Notes under the pieces: model-generated | The model's input: the letters and a program-made list of their open reading frames with translations, nothing else | What the model was told of the DNA's origin: nothing | Databases searched by the model: none | Program-made: the position numbers and the translations under genes | NCBI RefSeq assembly: GCF_035594125.1 | Contig: NC_087151.1 | Span: 22,525,069-22,589,068, forward strand | Direction: 5' to 3' | DNA length: 64,000 nucleotides | DNA from: Scylla paramamosain | Lineage: Eukaryota; Arthropoda; Malacostraca; Decapoda; Portunidae | Shown: positions 26,495 to 39,689 of the stretch, piece after piece | How the letters are laid out: every line of letters starts with the position of its first letter | Numbering within the stretch: position 1 is the first letter of the stretch

Positions 26495-29400
26495 CAGAAA
26501 ATGCACGTTTTTATTAAAGTTATTATTGTTTCCCTATAAAAGGTGTTTTGCAAGTGTTTTAGCGTTTCAGTACGTAAATACCTAAAAAACACTCAAAAGA
26601 CACGTTTTAGTATTTTTTTTCCCATATTGAGTTTTTTCAATGCTTTTTAGTGTTTTCGTGCCTTCAAAGGACATTCAAAAAGACATGTTTATGTAAACAA
26701 TATTTCAGCTCACAATTAAGGGTGCTTTGCATGCTTTTCGGCGTTTCGGTATTTAAGAATGTTAAAAAAAAAACATTTGATAATATTGTTCTCTATCCGA
26801 GATAGAGTGCTATTCATGCGTTTTAGCGTTTTAGTACCTAAGACGATCCAAAGCACTCATAATACATATCTCTAGCAATGATTTTTTCATTACCTCAAAT
26901 AGGGTTCTTTCCATGAATTTTATCGTTTTTGTATGTAACAAGCTAAAAAGGTTCAAAACACTTCTTTTTGGTAATGCTATTCTTTCTCCATAAAGTGTGT
27001 TTTGCATGCGTTTTAGCATTTCACTACGTAAGAAGCTAAAAACACTCAAAGGATACGTTTTTTGTAAAATTGTTTGGTATTACCATTCAGAGTGATTTCT
27101 ATGCATTTTAGGGTTTGGTGCTTAACATGTTCATATACACTCAAAAGAGATGTTTCTGGAAATATCGTTTATTTTCCCCATATGGAGTGCTTTGCATGCA
27201 TTTTGTCACTTTGGTACCTAACAATGCAAAAAACACTCAAAATACATGTTTTTTGGTAATGTTCAGTTTTTTTTTTTTTTTCATATATAACGCTATTAAA
27301 GTGTTTTTTGCGTTTTGGAACCTAAAAAGCTCAAAAGCTCTCATAATACATCAATATATTTTTTCGTAATGCCTTTTCGTTATTCCATATGAGACACTTT
27401 GCATGAATTTTCGCGTTTTTGTACATACCAATGCTACTAACACTCATAACACACGTTTTTAGTAATGTTGTTCTGTTTCTACATATAGTGTTGTTGAGAA
27501 TTTTGTTAGCTAAGGTTGAATAATTCATAATACGTGTGTGTTAATAATGCAATATTATTATAATTAATATTGTTATCTTTCATCATATAAGGTCCATTGC
27601 ATGCATTTTGCTGTTTATGTACCTAACAATCTGAAAAATCATCGTAATACACATTTTTGATAATGGTATTCTGTTTCTCCATAATGAATGTTTTGCATGA
27701 ATTTTACCGTTTTGGTACGTAAGGTCAAAAACACACAAAAGACACCTTTTTTGTAATGTTGTTTTGTAGGGCACTTTCCAAGCATTTTTATTGTTTTGGT
27801 GCATAAAACGCTAAAAAGAAAAAAAAAACACGTTTTTGGTAATGTCGCTTCGTTTTCCTATATAGAGTGGTTTGCATGTGTTTTGTCAGTTTGGTATCTA
27901 ACAATGTAAAACACACTCAAAATACACGTTTTTGGTAATGTTCTAACTCTCCACATAGAGGGTTATTCAACGCATTCTCGAGTTTTGGTACCTAAGAAGC
28001 TCAAAAACACTGCTTATACACGTTTCTCGTAATGTTCTTTCGTTTTCCCATACCGGGTACTTTGCATGCATTTTAGCGATTATGTACGTAATAAATTTGT
28101 AATGTTTTTGGTAATGTTACTCTGTGTCTCAATGAAGAGGGTTTTATATCCGTTTTAGCATTTTGGTAGGTAAGTACGTCAAAAACATTGAAAAGGAACG
28201 TTTTTGATAATGTTTTGTTTTCCAATATAACGTGCTTTCCATACTTTTTCGCGTTTTGTTGTCTAACATGCACAAAAATAATTACGAGTATAAGATACGT
28301 TTCTTGTAATGTCGTTTTATTTCAAAATAGAGGGTGTTATGCTTGCATTTTGGCGCTTTTTTTTTTTCTAGCTATGTGAAAAACACTATAAATACATATT
28401 TTTTGTAATGTTGTTCTGTTTCTCCACATAGTGCTATTTACACGTTTTGGTGCCTAAGAAGCTCAAAAACACTCAAAATACACGTCTCTCGTAATGTTCT
28501 TTTGTAGCGGTTTCGTACGTAACAAGCTCATAAACACTGAAAATACACGTTTTTGGTAAAGTTATTGTGTCCCTCTATAAAGGGTGTTTTGCAAATCATC
28601 CTATAAGGGGTAAGGATACAAGATATCCCCCCCCCCAAAAAAAAAAGTATCTTTTGAGTGTTTAAGAGAGTGTTGAAATGCTGAAAAGCTGAAAAAAAAC
28701 ATGGAAAACACCAAATATAGGGGAAAAATACCAAGAAAGTGTCTTTTTAGTTTTTTTTTTTTTTACGCCTTACATACCAAAATGCTAAAATGCGTGTAAA
28801 ACGCCCTTTATGAAAAAAAAAAAAAATTATGTTAAGAAGGTTACATAGATAAACGCCAATATGCATAGAAACGGGCAAGGGCAACGAAAACACATCACGA
28901 GAAACGTGTATTAAAAGTGTTTTAGAGCTTCTTAGGTATCAAAAGGCTAAAACGCATGAACAACACTCTATAAAAAGAAACAGAACATGACCAAAAAACG
29001 TGTTCTTTGCATGCATTTTGGCATTTTGGTATCTAACAAAGTGAAATACACTTAAATTATACGGTTCTGGTAATGTTCTGTTTTACTTTTATTATTTTTT
29101 TTACATATAGAGTGTTACTCATGCGTTTTCGTGTTTTAGTACCTAATAAGCTCAAAAACACTCATAATGGACGTTTCTTGTAATGTTTTTTTTCGATTCA
29201 TCATATAGAAGTACGTTTTTGACGTTTTTGTACATAACAAGCTAAAAAAAAAAAAACATACAAAATACCTGTTTTTCGTAATGTTATTGTCTTACTTTAT
29301 ATAGAGTGATCTGCATGCGTTTTAGCGGTTTGGTACGTAAGTAGTTCAGAAACACTGAAAATACACTATTTTGGTAATTTTCTTTTTCTTTCCATATAGG

Positions 29401-29814
29401 GTGTTTTAGATGCTTTTTAGCGTTTTGGTGCCTAACACGCTTACACTCAAAATACTCGTTTCTTGAAATCTAGTTTCCTTTCCCCATAGAGGGTGCTTTC
29501 CATGCATTTTTTGTTTTTAGTACCTAACAATGTTAAATACACTCAAAATACACGTGTTTGGTAAAGTGGTTCTGTTTCTCAATATAACATACTATTCCTG
29601 CCTTTTAGCGTTTTGTTACCTAAGAAGCTCAAAAACTCTCATATGAGTAATACGTGTTTCTCGTAATGTCTTTTTGTTTCCGCATGTGGTACTTTTCATG
29701 CATTTTAGCATTTCATAAAGTGTGTTTTGTATGCCATTTACGTTTTGGTACATCAGAAGTTCAAAAACTGAAAAAAAAAAAAAAAATCGCAATATTTTTT
29801 TTATTTTTTTTATA
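24124..29814 (-). repeat. Satellite array, reverse orientation
   Basis: This is the inverted copy of 17,421-23,049, with monomers reading on the minus strand. It keeps the small inversion (mirrored at about 28,590-29,000) and a 29-base-class homopolymer near 26,466-26,494 matching the T-run at 20,691-20,719. No genes are seen. Confidence 0.92.
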
Positions 29815-31078
29815 CGTAGGAAGGACACTGGCCAAGGGCAACAAAAATCTAATAAAAAAAATGCCCACTGAAATGTCAAAAATTGATGAATAAGTGTCTT
29901 GAAACCTCCCTTTTGAACGAATTCAAGTCATAGGAAAGTGGAAATACAGAAGCAGGCATTGAATTCCAGAGTTCACCAGAGAAAGGGATGAATGATTGAG
30001 AATACTGGTTAACTCTTGCGTTAGAGAGGTGGACAGAATAGGGGTGAGAGAAAGAAGAAAGTCTTGTGCAGGGAGGCCGCGGAAGAAGGGGAGGCATGCA
30101 GTTAGCAAGATGAGAAGAGCAGTTAGCATGAAAATAGCGGTAGAAGACAGCTAGAGATGCAACATTGCGGCGGTGAGAGAGAGGCTGAAGACAGTCAGTT
30201 AGAGGAGAGGAGTTGATGAGACGAAAAGATTTTGATTCCACCCTGTCTAAAAGAGCAGTATGAGTGGAACACCCCCAGACATGTGAAGCATACTCCACAC
30301 ATGGATGGATAAGGCCCTTGTACAGAGTTAGCAGCTGGGGGGTGAGAAAAACTGGCGGAGACGTCTCAGAGCACCTAACTTCATAGAAGCTGTTTTAGCT
30401 AGAGATGAGATGTGAAGTTTCCAGTTCAGATTATAACTAAAGGACAGACCAAGGATGTTCAGTGTAGAAGAGGGGGACAGTTGAGTGTCATTGAAGAAGA
30501 GGGGATAGTTGTCTGGAAGGTTGTGTCGAATTGACAGATGGAGGAATTGAGTTTTTGAGGCATTGAATAATACCAACTTTGCTCTGCCCCAATCAGAAAT
30601 TCTTGAAAGATCAGAAGTCAGGCGTTCTGTGGCTTCCCTGCGTGATATGTTTACCTACTGAAAGGTTGGACGTCTATGAAAACACGTGGAAAAGTGCAGG
30701 GTGGTATCATCAGCGTAGGAGTAGATAGGACAAGAAGTTTGGTTTAGAATATCATTAATGAATAAGAAGAAGAGAGTGAGTGACAGGACAGAACCCTGAG
30801 GAACACCACTGTTAATAGATCTAGGAGAAGAACAGTGACCGTCTACCACAGCAGCAATAGAACGGTCAGAAAGGAAACTTTAGATGAAGTTACAGAGAGA
30901 AGGATAGAAACCGTAGGAGGGTAGTTTGGAAATCAAAGCTTTGTGCCAGACTCTATCAAAAGCTTTTGATATGTCCAAGGCAACAGCAAAAGTTTCACCA
31001 AAATCTCTAAAAGAGGATGACCGAGACTCAGTAAGGAAAGCCAGAAGATTACCAGTAGAGCGCCCTTGATGGAACCCA
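24136..31078 (-). repeat. Inverted repeat 1, right arm (6,943 bp)
   Basis: Mirror of 16,137-23,049 across a 1,086-bp spacer. The inner end joins at CCATGAAGGGCG (24,136). The outer end stops inside the LINE at GATGGAACCCA (31,078) and abuts inverted repeat 2 directly. It retains 30 bp (ACCTTACGTACCAAAACGG and following, at about 27,715) missing from the left arm. The right arm is therefore not a simple mirror of the present left arm. Confidence 0.93.
29815..31078 (-). pseudogene. LINE copy 3: RT fragment, inverted copy of LINE copy 2
   Basis: Minus-strand reverse-transcriptase remnant from GRSTGNLLAFL (about 31,050) through [25 protein letters not shown] and the C-terminal domain, ending at the family 3' end (29,815) with T/A-rich tail. 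It carries the same premature stops and frameshift as LINE copy 2. One visible difference is LSFSYN instead of LSFTYN. It has no independent insertion ends. It moved with inverted repeat 1. Confidence 0.9.
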
Positions 31079-31681
31079 GCTTCCCTATATAGGGAACTTT
31101 GCATGCATTTTGGCGTTTTTTTTAAATAACAAGCTCAAAAATACTCAAAATAATTGTTCGTGGTAATGCTATTCTGCTTCTCCATATAGAGTGTTTTGCC
31201 TGCGTTTTAGCGTTTTGGTACGTAGGTAACCCAAAAACATTGAAAAAGAGACATTTTTGGCAATGTTTTTGTTTTCTCATATACGGTGCTTTCCATGCTT
31301 TTTTTTAGTGTTTTGATGCCTATCACTCTTATAAACACTAAAAAGACAAGTCTCTGGAAATCTCGTTTCCTTTCCCATATAGTGTGCTTTGCTTTGAATT
31401 TGGCGTTTTGGTACCTAACAATGTGAAACACACTCTAAATACATCCTCTTGGTGATATTGTTCTGTTTCTCCATATAGAGTGCTATTTATGCGTTTTAGC
31501 GTTTTAGTATCTAAGGAGCTCAAGGCCACTGATAATATACATTTCTCGAAATTTTTATTTTTTTTTCGTCTCCCCATACAGGGTACTTTTTATGTATCTT
31601 TTGCGTTTATGTACGCAATGAGCATAAAAAAAAAATATATATTCAAAATACTTGTTTTTGGTAATGTTATTCTATTTCTCC
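31079..31681 (-). repeat. Inverted repeat 2, left arm (~0.6 kb)
   Basis: Reverse complement of 31,901-32,501 (sums about 63,580). It starts next to the truncated LINE with a 16-bp palindrome (TTCCCTATATAGGGAA, 31,081-31,096) and ends at CTATTTCTCC, where the 163-bp direct repeat begins. The content is satellite. Confidence 0.9.
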
Positions 31682-31844
31682 AAACTGAATGCAAAGCACC
31701 CTTTATGGGGGAAAGGAAGCGAGATTTCCAAAAACGTGTCTTTTTAGTATTTATGAGCGTGTTAGGTTCTAAAACGCTAAAAGGCAGGGACAAAACATAA
31801 GCAATTTAACACGGGATTAGCGATCCTACAATACCCCTTTTAGT
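31682..31844 (+). repeat. 163-bp direct repeat, right copy
   Basis: Looks identical to 23,961-24,123. The join to the preceding inverted segment occurs at CTCC/AAACTG with a 2-bp CC shared by both parent sequences. Confidence 0.88.
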
Positions 31845-31900
31845 ATTTTTGAGTTACTTACGCACCAAAACGCAAAATCGCATGCAAAAACATCTATAAT

Positions 31901-32501
31901 GGAGAAATAGAATAACATTACCAAAAACAAGTATTTTGAATATATTTTTTTTTTATGCTCATTGCGTACATAAACGCAAAAGATACATAAAAAGTACCCT
32001 GTATGGGGAGACGAAAAAAAAATAAAAATTTCGAGAAATGTATATTATCAGTGGCCTTGAGCTCCTTAGATACTAAAACGCTAAAACGCATAAATAGCAC
32101 TCTATATGGAGAAACAGAACAATATCACCAAGAGGATGTATTTAGAGTGTATTTCACATTGTTAGGTACCAAAACGCCAAATTCAAAGCAAAGCACACTA
32201 TATGGGAAAGGAAACGAGATTTCCAGAGACTTGTCTTTTTAGTGTTTATAAGAGTGATAGGCATCAAAACACTGAAAAAAAGCATGGAAAGCACCGTATA
32301 TGAGAAAACAAAAACATTGCCAAAAATGTCTCTTTTTCAATGTTTTTGGGTTACCTACGTACCAAAACGCTAAAACGCAGGCAAAACACTCTATATGGAG
32401 AAGCAGAATAGCATTACCACGAACAATTATTTTGAGTATTTTTGAGCTTGTTATTTAAAAAAAACGCCAAAATGCATGCAAAGTTCCCTATATAGGGAAG
32501 C
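31901..32501 (+). repeat. Inverted repeat 2, right arm
   Basis: Forward satellite matching 31,079-31,681 in reverse complement across a 219-bp spacer. It ends with the same 16-bp palindrome at 32,484-32,499. Confidence 0.9.
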
Positions 32502-35500
32502 GATACCATATTACGAGGAATGTGTATTATGAGTTTCTTTTTTTCTTTTTTTCTTTCTTAGGTAATAAATCATGTACAAAATCGCCAAAATGTATTCAAA
32601 ATACCCTATATTGGTAAACAAAACGCCATTATAAGGAACTTGTCGTATGAGTGTTTTGAGCTTCGTAGGTACAAAGATGCTAAAACTCTTTATGAAGAAA
32701 CAGAACAATATTACCAAAAATGTGTATTTTGGGTTATTTCACCTTGTTAGCTCCCATAACGCGAAACACCATGCAAAGCTCTCTATATGAGAACACGAAA
32801 GGAGATTTCAAAAAATGTGTCTTTTGAATGTTTGTGAGCGTGCTAGGCATGAAAACTATAAAGAAATAGAAAGCAGAATAACTACCAATAAAACAAACAT
32901 TTTGAGTTTGGAGCATGTTACGTAAAAAAAAAAGGCAAAATGATGTGAACAACTTTACATGTCGGGAAAAAAAAATAGTACGACAAATATTTATTATTAG
33001 GTACGAAAGCACTAAAATATATGAACAGAATTCCTTACGAAAAAAAAAAAAACTGAAAAAAAATAAAGAAAACGTGCATTTTGAGTGCATTTCACATTCT
33101 TAGTTGCCATAACCCAATATGCATGCAAACCACTCTATAAGATGAAAGAAAACGGTATTTACAGAAGCGTGCCTTTTGAGTGTTTGTAAGGTTGTTAGGC
33201 ACAAAAAACCTAAAACCCAAGAAAAATATGCTATATTGGATAAGAACACAACATTACCAAAAATGTGTCATTTGAGTGTTTTTGGAGCTGTTTAGGTATC
33301 AAAACGCTAACACGTAAGCAAAAACACACAAATAGAGAAGCAATAACATTATAAAAAAATAAAAAAAAATGTATATTGAGTGTTTTCATACTTGTTACGT
33401 ACAAAAACCTCAAAATGCTTGGAAAGTGCCCTGTATGGGAAAATAAAAAGACATTACGAGAATCTTGTATTATGAGCGTTTTTGAGCTTCATTGGTGTCA
33501 AAATGCTAAAACGCATAAATAGCACTCTATATGAAGAAACAGAACAACATTAACAAAAACGTATATATTGAGTATATTTCACATTGTTGGTACCAAAACG
33601 ACAAAATGCATGCAAAGCACCCTATCTGGGATAAGGAAACGAGGTTTCCCCCCATAAAAAAAAGTGTCTCTTAGCGTTTATGAGCGTGTTAGGCACGAAA
33701 ATGCAAAAAGAGAAAAAGAAAACACTCTATATGGGAAAAGAAAACAAAACAGCTCTTTTCAGTGTTTTTGATATCCTCATCTACCAAAACTCTAAAATGC
33801 AAACAAAACGCGTTTTATGGAGAAACAGAATAACATTACCAAAATCAAGCATTTTCATTGTTTTTGAGCTTTTCACGCACAAAACGCCAAAATGCATTGA
33901 AAATACTCTATATGGGGTAACGAAAGAACATTACGAGAAGCATTATGAGTGCTTTTAAGCTTCTTAGGCACAAAAAACGTTAAAACGCATAAATACCATA
34001 CAGTATGAAGAAACGAACATTAGCAAAAATGTGTTTTTTAGTATATTTCTCATTCTTAGGTACCAAAATATCAAAATGCATGCAAAAACCCTTCATAATT
34101 GGAAACCAAAGGAAATTTCCAGAAACGTTTCTTTTGAGTGTTTATAAGCGATTTATGTATCGAAACGATATATTTGAAAAGGAAACGAGATTCCCAGAAA
34201 CATGTCTTTTCAGTGTTTGTATGAGTGCTAGGCACAAAAACGCTAAAGAGCATGGAAATCACCCTAAATGGAATACAAAACTACATTACGAGAAACTTGT
34301 CTTTTGTGTTTTTTTTTTTTTTTTAGCTTCTTCCGTACCAAAACGATAAAACGCATGCAAAATACCATTATAAAAAAAAAAAAAAGTATTTTGAGTGTTC
34401 TGAGTTTGTAACGTAGGAAAAGACAAAATGCATGCAAAATAACCTATATGGGGTAACGAAAGAACATTATGAGAAATGTGTTCTATGAGTGCTTTTCAAA
34501 CTTCTTAGATAAAAAAAAACGCGAAAATGCATAAATATCCCTCTATATTAAGGAACAGAACAACATTACCAAAAACGTGTATTTTGAATGTTTTTTTTTC
34601 ACATTCTTAGGTACCAAAAAGCTAAAAACGCATGCAAAATCCCCTATATGAGCAAACGAAACGAAATTTCCAGAAACTTGATTTTTTGGGAATTTATGAG
34701 CGTTCTAGCTATCAAAACGCTTAAAAGCATGGAAATCAACCTATATTGGAATACGAATGAACATTACCAAAAATGTATATTATGAGAGTCTTTCACATTG
34801 TTAGGTACCAAATTGGCAAAATACATGCAGAACCCAAAATATGGGGAAACAAAACGAAATTTACAGAAACGTTTCTTTTGAGTATTTATGAGCCTGTTAG
34901 ACACAAAAACACTAAAAAGCATGGAAAGCATTCTATACTGGAAAAAAAAAAATATATTATCAAAAACTTTTTTTCAGGTGTTTTGAGCTACTTTCTTAAC
35001 AAAACGCTAAAACACATGTAAAACATGCGGGAAAGAGAATAACTAACAAAAACAAGTATTTTGAGGGCTTTTGAGCTTGTTATGAACAGATACGCCAAAA
35101 TACTGCAAACTACCCTATATGAGGAATAGAAAAAAAAAAACGAAAAACGTGTATTATGAGTTTATTTCAGCTTCTTAACTACCAAAACCCTAAAACTCAT
35201 GAATAGCACTCTATATGGAAAAATAGAATAACATTACCAAAACGCCAAAATGCAGTCAAAGCATCATATATGGGGTAAGGAAACAAGATATCCAAAGAAT
35301 AAATGTGTCTTTTCAGTGTTTATGAGTGTAATAGGCATCAAAACACTATAAATTATACAAAATACTCGATATTGTTAGGCACCAAAGCGGTAAAAAGCAT
35401 GGAAATCACCCTTCATGGGAATATAAAACGGCATTACGCACAACGTATCTATCGAGTGTTTTAGAAATTCTTATGTTCCAAAATGCTAAAGCGCATGCAA

Positions 35501-36161
35501 AAATATGGAAAAATAAAATAATATTACCAAAATCAAGATTTTTTTTTTCTAGTTTTTCAGCTTGTTAAGTAAAAAATGTCAAAAAGCATGCAAAGTACCC
35601 TTAATGCGGAAAAGAAATGACATTACATGAATCGTATATTATGAGTGTTTTTGTGTTTTTTTAGGTTTCAAAACGTTAAAACACATGAATAGCACTCTAT
35701 ATGGAGAAACAGAATAATATTGCCAAAAATGTGTATTTGCATGCAATGCACCTTCCATGGGAAAAGAGAATGAGATTTCCAGAAACGTGTCTCGAGTGTT
35801 TATGAGCGTGCTAGGCACCAAAGCGCTAAAAAGTATTAAAAGCACCTTCTATGGGAATAGAAAACAGCATTACCAAAAACGTGTCTTTTGAGTGTTTTTC
35901 AGCTGCTTTGGTACCAAAACTCTAAAACGCATGAAAAAAAAAAAAACCCTTTATGAATAAAAAATTACATTACCAAAAAGAAGTATTTTCAGTGTTTTAG
36001 GATTTGTTACGAAAAAAAACAAACAAACTATATTCATGTAAAGTATCCTATGAGGAAAGGAAAGGTCATTTCGAGACACTTTTATTATAAATGTTTATCA
36101 ACTTTATAGGTTCCCAGACGCTAAAACGCATTAACATGTCTTTATACGGAGAAACAGAACC

Positions 36162-36192
<31 letters not shown>

Positions 36193-36438
36193 TGAAAAAC
36201 ACGACATATCCAGAAACGAGTCTTTTTGACTGGTTATGAGCGTGTTAGGCAAAACGCGTGGAAAACCTCCTATAAAGGAAAACAAAACAGTAATATATGG
36301 GGAAACTAAAAGACATTACGAGAATAGTGTATTATGGGAGTCTTGAGCCTCTAGATACTAAATGCTAAAACGCATGGCTAGCATATCTATATCGAGAAAC
36401 AACTTTGCCAAAAACGTGTATTTTGACTCTTTTTTCAC

Positions 36439-36460
36439 ATTATTATTATTATTATTATTA
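36439..36460. repeat. (ATT)n microsatellite
   Basis: About seven ATT units within a satellite monomer. The mirror is the AATAAT run near 61,538-61,553. Confidence 0.85.
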
Positions 36461-36610
36461 GTCCATGTAAAGCTCACTATATGAGGAAACGAAACATTAC
36501 TATTCATTTCAGCGTTATTCAGCTTATAATAAACCAAACACTGAAACGCGTGCATCCACTCTGTGGCGAAAAACAAAATAAAAACATTACGAAAACAAGT
36601 GTTTTTTTAT

Positions 36611-36655
36611 GTTTATTTATTTGTTTATTTATCTCTTTATTTATTTACTTATTCT
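36611..36655. repeat. (TTTA)n-like microsatellite
   Basis: Imperfect TTTA/TTTG units. The mirrored tract at 61,343-61,386 is a cleaner AAAT run. Confidence 0.8.
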
Positions 36656-39600
36656 TTTTATCTTTTTTTTGGCATATAACGTAGAAAAACGCAAAATGCA
36701 GGCAATATAAGGAAATGAAAGGACATTACCAGAGACGTGTATTATGAGTGTTTTTAAGTTTCTTAGGTACCAAAACACTAAAATAATATTATTAAAAACG
36801 TTCATTTTTAGCGTATTTCACATGTTTTCATACCAAAACGCCAAAATGCATGCAAAGTACCTTATATGGCGAACAGAAACGACAGTTCCAGAAATGTGTC
36901 TTTTGAGTGTTTATAAACGTGTTAGGCACCAAAACGTTCTAAGGCATGGAAAACTCTCTATATGGGGAAACAAAGAAATTTACAAAACACGTTTTTTGAC
37001 CTACTTCCATACTAAAACGCTAACATTCTTGCAAAAAACATACTTTAAGGAGAAAGAGAATAACTTTACCAAAAACAAGTATTATGAGTGTTTTCAGCTT
37101 CTTTCGTACAAAAACGCAAAAATGCATGGAAGGTACCCAATATGGGGAAACGAAAAGACATTACGAGAATTGAGCATTTTAAGTGTATTTGAGCTTCTTA
37201 AGTACCAAAACTTTAAAGGGTATGAATAGCATTCTATATGTAGTGAAGAGCTTTACCAAAAATTTGTATTTCGAGTATTTTCACAATGTTAGGTACCAAA
37301 ACGCCAAAAAAAAAACATATGGCGAAGCGAAACTACTTTACCAGAAAAGTGTCTTTTAATTTAATTAATTAATTATTATTATTTTTTTTTTTACGCCCCA
37401 AAAGGCTAAAATACATAGGAAGCACCATATATTAGGTACTAAAACTTAAAAACGCATGAATAGCACTCTATGTGGAAAGACAGAACATTACCGAAAACCT
37501 GTATTTTGACTGTTTTTAACATTATTAAATTCCAGTTTAATTTTGAGTGTTTTTCAATTTCTTGCTTACCAAAACGCTAAAACGCATGCAAAACACCCTT
37601 TGTGGAAAAACAGATTAAAATGATCAAAAACAAGTCTTTTAAGTGTTTTTGAGCTTGTTACATACAAAAACGCCAAAATGCATAAAAAAAAAAAACATAT
37701 ATAAGCAAAAGAAAGGACATTGCCAGAGGTGTGTATTTTAAGTATCTTTGAGTTTCTTAGATACCAAAACGTTCATAAGCATGAATAGCACGTGGTATGG
37801 GAAAAAAAAATTACCAAAAACGTGTATTTTAAGTGTTTTTCACATTATTAGGTACAAAAATGCCAAAATTCACACAAAGCATCCTATATGTGGAAACAAA
37901 ACGACTTTACCAGAAATCTGTTTTGAGTGTTTTTGAGCGTGTTAGCTACTAAAACGCCAAAAAGAATGGAATTCACCTTATATGAAAATATTACGAAAAA
38001 TGTATGTTTTGAGTGTTTTTCACCAAAACGTTAAAAAGTATCCAGAACAAACTTTATGGTGATATAGAATAACATTATTAAAGATAACTCTTTTAGTTTT
38101 TTTTGTTTTTAATTGTTACATAGAAAACGACAAATTGCAATTAAAGAACTCTATATGGTGAAACGAAAAGACATTACGAAAAACGTGAATGATAAGTGTT
38201 TTTTTTTTTTTGGGTACTAAACGCGAAAACATGTCAATACCCCTCTATATGGAGAAAAAAATAAAATAAAAATAGGAAAAACTTGTACTTTGAGTTTTCC
38301 TCACATTGTTAGGTATCAAAACGGCAAAGTGCATAAAAAGCCTCCTTTATGGGGAAACAAAACGACATTCCAAAAACATATGTTTTCAGTGTTTTTTGCA
38401 TGTTAGGCACCAAAACGCAAAATAAGCATGGAAAGCACCCTATATGGGAAATGAGCACAAAATTACCAAAAACGAGTCCTTTTGATTGTTTTTAGCTTCT
38501 TGCGTACCAAAAAAAAAAAAAAAAACATCAAAAACACCCTACATTGAGAAACAGAATCAAATTATCGAAACAAATATTTTGAAGGTTTTTGAGCTTGCTA
38601 TGAAAAAAGACACCAAAATGTATGGAAAATATCTTACATGGGAAAAGTAAATTAAATTGAGAAACGTGTATTATGAGTGTTTTTGAGCTTCTTAGTTACC
38701 GAAACAGCTAAAACCCAATAAGAGCACTCTATATTGAGATACATAACAAAAAATACAAAAACTTTGTATCTTGAATGTATTTTAAGATACAAGATTTTGT
38801 ATCTTGAATGTATTGAATGGTATCAAAACGCCTAAAATGTAAACGACATTTCCAGAAACATGGCTTTTAAGTGTTTATGATGTGATAGGCACCAAAACAC
38901 TAAAAAAAAAAAAAAGCATGGAAAGCACCCTATATGGGAAAAAGAAAAAAAAACGTGTAAAAGACTCGTTTTTTGTATTTTTGTATTTTTTTCAGCTTCC
39001 TACGTTCGAAAACGGTAAACTGTTGCCAAAAAAAAAAAAAAACTTCAGAGAGAAACTGAACAAAAACATCTTTTTTTTTTTTTATGGAGAAGACAAGTAA
39101 TATTACCAGAAACAAAAATTTTGACTTTTTTTTTTACTTGGTACGTAGAAAAATCCCAAAATGCATGCATGAAAATACCCTATACGGAAATAAAAAGACG
39201 TAAATAGAAGTGTAATATGAGTTTTTTTGAGGTTCTTAGGTACCATATTCATAAAACGCATGAATAGCACTCTATATGGAGAAACAGAAAAAAATAAATA
39301 AATAATAACTTTACCAAAAATATGTATTTTCAGATTATTTCACATTGCTAGGTACGAAAGCGCAAAAAAATCATGCAGAGTACCCTATATAGGGAAAAGG
39401 AACGACATTTACAGATAAGTGTCTTGGGTATTTATGAGCGTGTTAGGTACCGAAACGCTAAAACGCATGGAAAGTACCCTATATAGGAATAAAAGAACTT
39501 TACAAAAAAACGTGTCTTTTCTATGTCTTTGAGCTACTTAAGTATTAAAACGCTAGGATAAATGCAAAACACACGTTATGAAGAAAGAAAATAACATTAC

Positions 39601-39689
39601 CAAAAACAAATATTTTGAGGTTTTTTGAGATTCTTAGGTATTAAAACGCTAAAACGCAAGAATAGCACTCTATATGGATAAATATAACA

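Noticed and set aside
16137..31078. Terminal inverted repeats of a giant DNA transposon (Polinton-like)
   Set aside because: The arms consist of satellite and a LINE fragment identical to neighbouring DNA. The 1.1-kb spacer encodes nothing.
24124..31681. Assembly artefact as the sole explanation of inverted repeat 1
   Set aside because: Not fully excluded, but the right arm keeps 30 bp absent from the left arm and shared with unit 1, and there are scattered substitutions. It is therefore not a simple mirrored read of the left arm.
23961..31844. 163-bp direct repeats as LTRs or a target-site duplication of a 7.5-kb transposon
   Set aside because: The repeats are ordinary local sequence, and the interior is inverted satellite plus a dead LINE; there is no gag-pol, primer-binding site, integrase or transposase.
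32734..33103. Possible 118-codon gene on the minus strand
   Set aside because: Composed of phenylalanine-rich translation of A-runs plus satellite peptide motifs.
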